Source of the DNA: Caryophanales bacterium UBA2753
Lineage (GTDB): Bacteria; Bacillota_I; Bacilli_A; RFN20; CAG-826
DNA: 9,138 nt
Reading direction: 5' to 3'
Assembly (NCBI GenBank): GCA_002353275.1
Contig: DEJH01000052.1
Location: forward strand, 1 to 9,138
A program made the translations under genes and the position numbers. The notes under the pieces are model-generated. The model was given only the letters and a program-made list of their open reading frames with translations. It did no database searches and was not told the DNA's origin. This document shows, piece after piece, positions 4,177 through 9,138 of this stretch (the first letter of the stretch is position 1; every line of letters starts with the position of its first letter).

Positions 4177-6236
4177 TGGAAGAAGAAAAGAAAGTTGAAG
4201 CGGCTAACAGCGAAGAGCAAAAGCCTGTAGAAGAAGCTTTTGTCGCTAAAGATGTTTCCATCTCAGAAATGAGTGAAAAAGAAGTGGAACTTGAAAAAGC
4301 TGACGCTAGTTATACCGCTACTAACATCCAAGTTCTTGAAGGCTTGGAAGCTGTTAGAAAAAGACCAGGTATGTACATTGGTACAACCGCAGGTCCAGGA
4401 TTACATCACCTCGTCTGGGAAATCGTTGATAACGCAATCGATGAAGCTTTAGCAGGATACTGTACTGAAGTTAAGGTTACTATTAATCCAGGCGAAACAA
4501 TTACCGTTATTGATAATGGTCGTGGTATTCCAGTTGATATCGTTGGTAAAACAGGTTTATCTGGTGTTGAAACTGTATATACAGTTTTACACGCTGGTGG
4601 TAAATTTGGTGAAGGCGGAGGTTATAAAGTCTCTGGTGGTCTTCATGGTGTTGGTGCCTCTGTTGTTAACGCTTTATCTAGCTGGTTAGAAGTTGAAGTT
4701 CATAAAAATGGTGGCATCTATAAGATGCGCTTTGAAAATGGTGGACATCCAACTGGTAGATTACAACAAGTTGGAAAATGTGATGATACTGGTACCAAAG
4801 TTACTTTCAAACCAGATCCAACAATCTTTGTGGAAACCACAACTTATGATTACATCACAATTAGAGACAGATTAAGACAAGTGGCCTACCTCAATAGAGG
4901 TATCACTATCATTGTTACTGATGCTAGAGGCGAACAACCAGTCACCGAATCATTCTGCTATAAAGGTGGTATTAAAGAATACGTTCAATTCATTAACCAC
5001 AATAAAGTTCCTCTATTCGAAGAAGTCATTTACTGCGAAGGTAGTGAACCAATCGAACTCGCTAGTGGAACAGTTTCACACGTTTATGCTGAAGTCGCTA
5101 TGCAATATAACGATGGATATAGTAAAAACGTTTATTCCTTCTGTAATAACGTCCACACTCATGAAGGTGGCACTCATGAAGAAGGTTTAAGACTTGCTTT
5201 AACCCGTGTTGTTAATGTCTATGCTAGAGATAATAAATTCTTAAAAGATAACGAAGATAACCTAACCTACGATGATATTTGTGAAGGTTTAACCGCAATT
5301 GTTTCTGTTAAACACCCAAATCCTCAATTTGAAGGACAAACCAAAACTAAGTTAGGTAACTTTGAAGTAAGAAAGATTCTTTCTAGTATTGTTGGTGATC
5401 AATTAAATAGATTCTTAATGGAAAATCCAAAGACTGCTAAAGTCATTATGGAAAAGATTGTTATGGCGGCTAATGCGAGACTTGCTGCTCGTAAAGCACG
5501 TGATAGCATGAGAAAAGGAGGACTTGAGCTTACTACTCTTCCAGGTAAACTTGCTGATTGTTCCTCAAAAGACCCATCCAAATGTGAATTATATATTGTT
5601 GAAGGTAACTCCGCTGGTGGCTCTGCTAAAAACGGACGTGACCGTGAAATTCAAGCTATCTTACCTTTAAGAGGTAAAATCTTAAATGTTGAAAAGGCTC
5701 AAGCTAAACGAATCTTCGCTAATGCTGAAATTGGAAATATGATCCAAGCCATTGGTGGAGGTATCGATCCTGATTTCGACTTAAGTAAGATTAGATATCA
5801 TAAAATCGTCATTATGACCGATGCTGATGTCGATGGTAGCCATATCCGTATTCTTTTATTAACATTCTTCTACCGCTTTATGCGCCCATTAATTGAAAAC
5901 GGATATATCTATATTGCTCAACCTCCACTATACAAAGTGGCGTATCACGGAAAAGACTATTACGCCTATACCGATGAGCAATTAGAAGTATTAAAGAAAC
6001 AACTCAACCTTAAACCTGGATATCCATTCCAACGTTATAAAGGTCTTGGTGAAATGGATGCTGAACAACTTTGGGAAACTACAATGGATCCTAAAAATAG
6101 AAAAATGCTCCGTGTCACTTTAGATGATGCGATTGCCGCTGAACAAGTCTTCACTGACTTAATGGGTGACAATGTTGATCCAAGAAAAGAATTCATTCAT
6201 ACAAATGCTAAGTTCGTTAAGAACTTAGATATCTAA
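4176..6236 (+). CDS. gyrB: DNA gyrase subunit B
   Basis: The 686-residue ATPase subunit of gyrase; with GyrA it introduces negative supercoils. The GHKL ATPase begins near residue 46 (YTATNIQVLEGLEAVRKRPG), with E82 and N86 in EIVDNAIDEA, DNGRGIP, and the ATP lid GGLHGVGASVVNALS. The QTK loop lysine is K390. The TOPRIM domain carries E476 and the D549-x-D551-x-D553 metal site, and QRYKGLGEMDAEQLW starts at Q619. Residues 1-45 are an acidic, low-complexity extension not found in typical GyrB (about 640 residues); the strong ribosome binding site supports it. The TOPRIM reads EGNSAGG where most GyrB have EGDSAGG, so N478 occupies the E. coli Asp426 position. KILNVEKA identifies GyrB rather than ParE, as does linkage to gyrA. 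Confidence 0.97.
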   Translation: MEEEKKVEAANSEEQKPVEEAFVAKDVSISEMSEKEVELEKADASYTATNIQVLEGLEAVRKRPGMYIGTTAGPGLHHLVWEIVDNAIDEALAGYCTEVKVTINPGETITVIDNGRGIPVDIVGKTGLSGVETVYTVLHAGGKFGEGGGYKVSGGLHGVGASVVNALSSWLEVEVHKNGGIYKMRFENGGHPTGRLQQVGKCDDTGTKVTFKPDPTIFVETTTYDYITIRDRLRQVAYLNRGITIIVTDARGEQPVTESFCYKGGIKEYVQFINHNKVPLFEEVIYCEGSEPIELASGTVSHVYAEVAMQYNDGYSKNVYSFCNNVHTHEGGTHEEGLRLALTRVVNVYARDNKFLKDNEDNLTYDDICEGLTAIVSVKHPNPQFEGQTKTKLGNFEVRKILSSIVGDQLNRFLMENPKTAKVIMEKIVMAANARLAARKARDSMRKGGLELTTLPGKLADCSSKDPSKCELYIVEGNSAGGSAKNGRDREIQAILPLRGKILNVEKAQAKRIFANAEIGNMIQAIGGGIDPDFDLSKIRYHKIVIMTDADVDGSHIRILLLTFFYRFMRPLIENGYIYIAQPPLYKVAYHGKDYYAYTDEQLEVLKKQLNLKPGYPFQRYKGLGEMDAEQLWETTMDPKNRKMLRVTLDDAIAAEQVFTDLMGDNVDPRKEFIHTNAKFVKNLDI

Positions 6237-6241
6237 TATAT

Positions 6242-6247
6242 GAGGGG
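6242..6247 (+). promoter_or_regulatory. Ribosome binding site of gyrA
   Basis: GAGGGG lies 8 bases before the ATG at 6256 in the 19-base gyrB-gyrA gap. It supports the long, acidic N-terminus of GyrA. Confidence 0.75.
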
Positions 6248-6255
6248 AATAAGTT

Positions 6256-8877
6256 ATGTTGTTCGAAGAAGAAAAAATAGAAAACGAAACTGAAGAATCT
6301 GAAGAAGAAACTGAAGTTAACGAAGAAGAACTCCAAACAATTGAAGCTGGTATTGTATCTGGCTTAAAAGATGTTAACACTGTTGATATCGTCAAAGAAT
6401 CCTTCCTTGATTACGCAATGAGTGTTATCGTTTCTCGTGCTATTCCAGATGCTAGAGATGGATTAAAACCTGTCCATAGAAGAATTATCTATGGCATGAG
6501 TGAATCTGGAATTACTCCTGATAAACCACACGTCAAATCTGCACGTATTGTTGGTGATGTTATGGGTAAATATCACCCACACGGTGACTCTGCAATTTAT
6601 TTATCTTTAGCAAGATTTGCTCAAGATTGGAATATGAGACACTGCTTAGTAGACGGCCATGGTAACTTTGGTAGTATCGATGGTGATGAACCAGCTGCTA
6701 TGAGATATACCGAATCTAGAATGACTAAAATCGCTCTAGAAATGGTTAGAGATATTGACTGTGATGTTGTCGACTTTGTCGACAATTATGATGGCAGTGA
6801 ACAAGAACCAAGCGTATTACCATCTAGATTCCCTAACTTATTAGTCAATGGATCTAGTGGTATTGCCGTAGGTATGGCCACTAATATTCCACCACACAAT
6901 TTAGGTGAAGTAATTGACGGAGTTGTTGCTATTGCTCATAACCCAGAAATCTCCACTCTTGAATTAATGCAATATGTTAAAGGTCCAGATTTCCCAACCG
7001 GTGCTCTTATTTTAGGAAGAGGCGGCATTAAAGATGCTTATGAAACCGGTACTGGTAGTATTGGTTTAAGAGCAAAATGCCACATTGAAGAAAGAGGAGA
7101 ACATGGATTAAAACGTATTATCGTTGATGAAATCCCTTACGGACTCAACAAAGCTACCTTAGTAGAGTCCATTGCTCAACTCGCTAGAGATAAAGTAGTG
7201 GACGGCATTACCGAAGTTAGAGATGAAACCAATAAGAAAGGTATTCGTATTGTTATTGAAGTTAGAAGGGATATTATTCCTGAAGTTTTACTCAACCAAC
7301 TTTATAAAAATACATCCTTACAAACTAGTTACGGCATTATTATGCTCTGCTTAATTGATGGTGCTCCAAAAATTGCTTCTTTAAAAACTCTTTTACAAAC
7401 TTACCTTGATTTCCAAGTGGAAGTTATTGAAAGAAGAACAAAGTTCTTATTAAGAAAAGATGAAGAAAGACATCATATCGTTTCTGGTTTAATTAAATGT
7501 CACGATAATATCGATGAAATTGTTGATATTATTAAGGCTAGTAAAACTCCAGAAGATGCTACTGTAACCTTAATAGAGAAATATCAATTCTCTGAAGCTC
7601 AAGTTCAAGCAATTTTGGCGATGACTTTAAGAAGATTAACTGGTATTGAAACCGATAAGTTAGAAGCTGAAAAAGCTCAACTTGAAGCTAATATTAAAGA
7701 ATACAATCACATTCTTTCTAGTAGAGAAAACGAAATTGAAGTTGTTGTTAGAGAATTATTAGAAATTAAAGAGAAATACGCAGATGCGCGTAGAACTGAA
7801 ATCACTAATGATGCCGCTAACATTGATGATGAAGATTTAATCCCACAAGAAAATATCGTTGTTGCGATTACTCGTGGTGGATATGTTAAGAGATTAACAT
7901 CTGATTCCTTCAAAGCTCAAAATAGAGGTGGTAGAGGTGTCAGAGGTATGTCCACTAATGAAAACGATATCGTGGATAATATGGTTTATACCAAAACCCA
8001 CACCGACTTACTCTTCTTTACCGATTTCGGTAAAGTCTATAGAATTCGTGGTTATATGATTCCAGAATTCTCTAAAGCTAGTAAGGGTGTACCAATTATT
8101 AACTTAATCAACATCGAAAAAGGTGAAAATGTGAAAGCAATTATTGCTTGTGACGAATATCAAGAAGATCACTACTTAATGTTCTTCACCAAAAAAGGTG
8201 TGGTTAAGAAAACACTTATCAGTGAATATGAATCTATCCGTCAAAACGGTAAGATCGCTATCTCAATGAGAGAAGGCGATACCTTATTCGCAGTTAAAGA
8301 AGTTCATGAAGACACAATTATTGGTATTGCAGCAAGTAATTCCAAGATGGTGAACTTTAAAGGTGCAGAAGTTAGACCAATGGGCCGTACCGCAAGTGGT
8401 GTTAAAGGTATTGAACTTGCTGAAAATGAAGAAGTTGTTGGTGTTACTACATCTTTAGAAGGTGAATATATCTTAGCGATGACTTCTAAAGGATTTGGTA
8501 AGCTTACTCCTGTCTTTGACGCGGATGGAGATACCACTTATAGAATCACAAAACGTGGTGCTAAAGGTGTTACAACCTTAAAAGCCACTGATAAAGTCGG
8601 TGATTTAATTGCTGTTAGAGCTGTTTCTTTAGAGGATGACTTAATGTGCATTACTTCCGCTGGTATTGTTATTAGAACTCCACTTGCTCAAATAAGAATA
8701 TGTGGTAGAAATACTTCTGGCGTGAAAATCATGAACTTAGAAGGTAGACAAAAGATTGTCTCTATCGCTATTGTTCCACATGAAGAACCATCTGAAGAAG
8801 GCGAAGTTGAAGCTGGAGAAGCCAGCGCTGAAGAAGCTCCAGCAAGTGAAGAGTTCAAAGATACTTCATTAGAATAA
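6256..8877 (+). CDS. gyrA: DNA gyrase subunit A
   Basis: The 873-residue DNA-cleaving subunit of gyrase. The catalytic Tyr is Y151 in AAMRYTES, and the quinolone region GKYHPHGDSAIYL contains S112 (E. coli Ser83 position). The GyrA box QNRGGRG at 555-561 and the following beta-pinwheel repeats mark it as GyrA, not ParC; this domain wraps DNA to give negative supercoiling. Two features are odd. Residue 116, the E. coli Asp87 position (usually Asp or Glu), is Leu. The first 30 residues contain 15 Glu and the last 33 are also very acidic, making the protein longer at the N-terminus than Bacillus GyrA by about 28 residues. It lies 19 bases after gyrB in the same operon, and both subunits are likely made together. 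The frame is intact throughout. Confidence 0.97.
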   Translation: MLFEEEKIENETEESEEETEVNEEELQTIEAGIVSGLKDVNTVDIVKESFLDYAMSVIVSRAIPDARDGLKPVHRRIIYGMSESGITPDKPHVKSARIVGDVMGKYHPHGDSAIYLSLARFAQDWNMRHCLVDGHGNFGSIDGDEPAAMRYTESRMTKIALEMVRDIDCDVVDFVDNYDGSEQEPSVLPSRFPNLLVNGSSGIAVGMATNIPPHNLGEVIDGVVAIAHNPEISTLELMQYVKGPDFPTGALILGRGGIKDAYETGTGSIGLRAKCHIEERGEHGLKRIIVDEIPYGLNKATLVESIAQLARDKVVDGITEVRDETNKKGIRIVIEVRRDIIPEVLLNQLYKNTSLQTSYGIIMLCLIDGAPKIASLKTLLQTYLDFQVEVIERRTKFLLRKDEERHHIVSGLIKCHDNIDEIVDIIKASKTPEDATVTLIEKYQFSEAQVQAILAMTLRRLTGIETDKLEAEKAQLEANIKEYNHILSSRENEIEVVVRELLEIKEKYADARRTEITNDAANIDDEDLIPQENIVVAITRGGYVKRLTSDSFKAQNRGGRGVRGMSTNENDIVDNMVYTKTHTDLLFFTDFGKVYRIRGYMIPEFSKASKGVPIINLINIEKGENVKAIIACDEYQEDHYLMFFTKKGVVKKTLISEYESIRQNGKIAISMREGDTLFAVKEVHEDTIIGIAASNSKMVNFKGAEVRPMGRTASGVKGIELAENEEVVGVTTSLEGEYILAMTSKGFGKLTPVFDADGDTTYRITKRGAKGVTTLKATDKVGDLIAVRAVSLEDDLMCITSAGIVIRTPLAQIRICGRNTSGVKIMNLEGRQKIVSIAIVPHEEPSEEGEVEAGEASAEEAPASEEFKDTSLE

Positions 8878-8891
8878 TTAACCTAATTATT
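8873..8891 (+). repeat. A/T-only dyad at the gyrA end
   Basis: AATAATTA (8873-8880) pairs perfectly with TAATTATT (8884-8891) around ACC, overlapping the gyrA stop codon. The stem has no G-C pair and no T-tract follows, so it is unlikely to terminate well. It leaves gyrA and serS potentially co-transcribed. Confidence 0.35.
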
Positions 8892-8900
8892 TGTTATAAA

Positions 8901-8905
8901 AAGGA
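8901..8905 (+). promoter_or_regulatory. Ribosome binding site of serS
   Basis: AAGGA lies 10 bases before the ATG at 8916 and supports that start. Confidence 0.65.
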
Positions 8906-8915
8906 CATAAATAGT

Positions 8916-9138
8916 ATGTTAGATATTAATTTAATTAGAGAAAAACCAGAATACGTTAAAGAAGCTCTTAAGAAGAAGCTTTGGGACACTGATTTTACTG
9001 AATTACTTTCTTGGGACAAAGAAAAAAGAGAACTATTAAAAGTTGTCGAAGATAACAAAGCGGAAATGAATAGACTTTCCGCATCTGTCCCTGCCGCCAA
9101 AAAGGCTGGCGAAGATGTTTCAAAAATCTTTATGCAAG
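8916..9138 (+). CDS. serS: Seryl-tRNA synthetase, N-terminal part (runs off window)
   Basis: The first 74 codons of a frame still open at the window edge. MLDINLIREKPEYVKEALKKK is the characteristic start of class II seryl-tRNA synthetase. What follows is the charged helical arm (ELLSWDKEKRELLKVVEDNK, AEMNRLSASVPAAKKAGED) that forms the antiparallel coiled coil contacting the long variable arm of tRNA-Ser. The catalytic domain lies outside the window. The enzyme attaches serine to tRNA-Ser in the cytoplasm. serS downstream of gyrA, directly or after a few genes, is a familiar Firmicutes order. The 38-base gap to gyrA has no good terminator or promoter, so co-transcription with the gyrase operon is plausible but unproven. 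Confidence 0.93.
   Translation, partial: MLDINLIREKPEYVKEALKKKLWDTDFTELLSWDKEKRELLKVVEDNKAEMNRLSASVPAAKKAGEDVSKIFMQ

Noticed and set aside
4693..5190. Overlapping open frames within gyrB, and antisense frames across dnaN, recF, gyrB, gyrA and serS
   Set aside because: They are shadows of strongly conserved genes, with low-complexity products and no matching ribosome binding context.
6256..8877. parC/parE rather than gyrA/gyrB
   Set aside because: The GyrA box QNRGGRG, the NVEKA motif in the B subunit and the recF-gyrB-gyrA order all indicate gyrase.
8892..8900. Extended -10-like TGTTATAAA as a serS promoter
   Set aside because: Transcription would begin at about 8907, after the ribosome binding site at 8901-8905, and no -35 lies at a normal distance.

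Overview
The window is a piece of a low-GC, AT-rich bacterial chromosome next to the replication origin. It carries the conserved block dnaN - yaaA (rlbA) - recF - gyrB - gyrA - serS, with every gene on the + strand. This is the Firmicutes/Bacilli dnaA-dnaN arrangement, although dnaA itself would lie upstream of the window. Protein style (DnaN ending in PVRTY, a Bacillus-like 72-residue S4 protein), AAGGAGG-type ribosome binding sites and TAA as the only stop codon used point to Bacilli or a Mollicutes-related (RF39/Erysipelotrichia-like) lineage. Trp is encoded by TGG and no gene needs a recoded TGA, so the standard bacterial code is adequate. The lineage is an inference from gene style, not a database result.

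Layout. 1-53 is an almost pure A/T leader. 54-1178 is dnaN, followed by a strong intrinsic terminator (1200-1230) and a candidate promoter (1236-1263). 1274-2826 is a complete ISAs1-family insertion sequence. It has 20-bp imperfect terminal inverted repeats (17/20), an exact 9-bp target duplication (TTTTATGGA at 1265-1273 and 2827-2835), an intact DDE transposase and structured noncoding margins. 2827-2890 is the remaining host intergenic DNA, with a palindrome and a second candidate promoter. yaaA (2891-3109), recF (3112-4176), gyrB (4176-6236) and gyrA (6256-8877) then follow with gaps of 2, -1 and 19 bases, which indicates one operon. serS starts at 8916 and runs off the window; no convincing terminator separates it from gyrA.

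How the genes work together. DnaN is the replication processivity clamp, RecF loads the recombination machinery at gaps, GyrA and GyrB form the supercoiling enzyme, and YaaA is a small S4-type RNA-binding protein linked to ribosome assembly. SerS charges tRNA-Ser.

The points most worth attention are: the apparently recent IS insertion between a promoter candidate and the essential yaaA-recF-gyrB-gyrA operon; non-canonical residues at one classic quinolone-contact position in each gyrase subunit (Leu at the GyrA Asp87 position, Asn at the GyrB Asp426 position); and strongly acidic terminal extensions on both gyrase subunits. I see no evidence of an entirely new system here. The rest is conserved housekeeping DNA.
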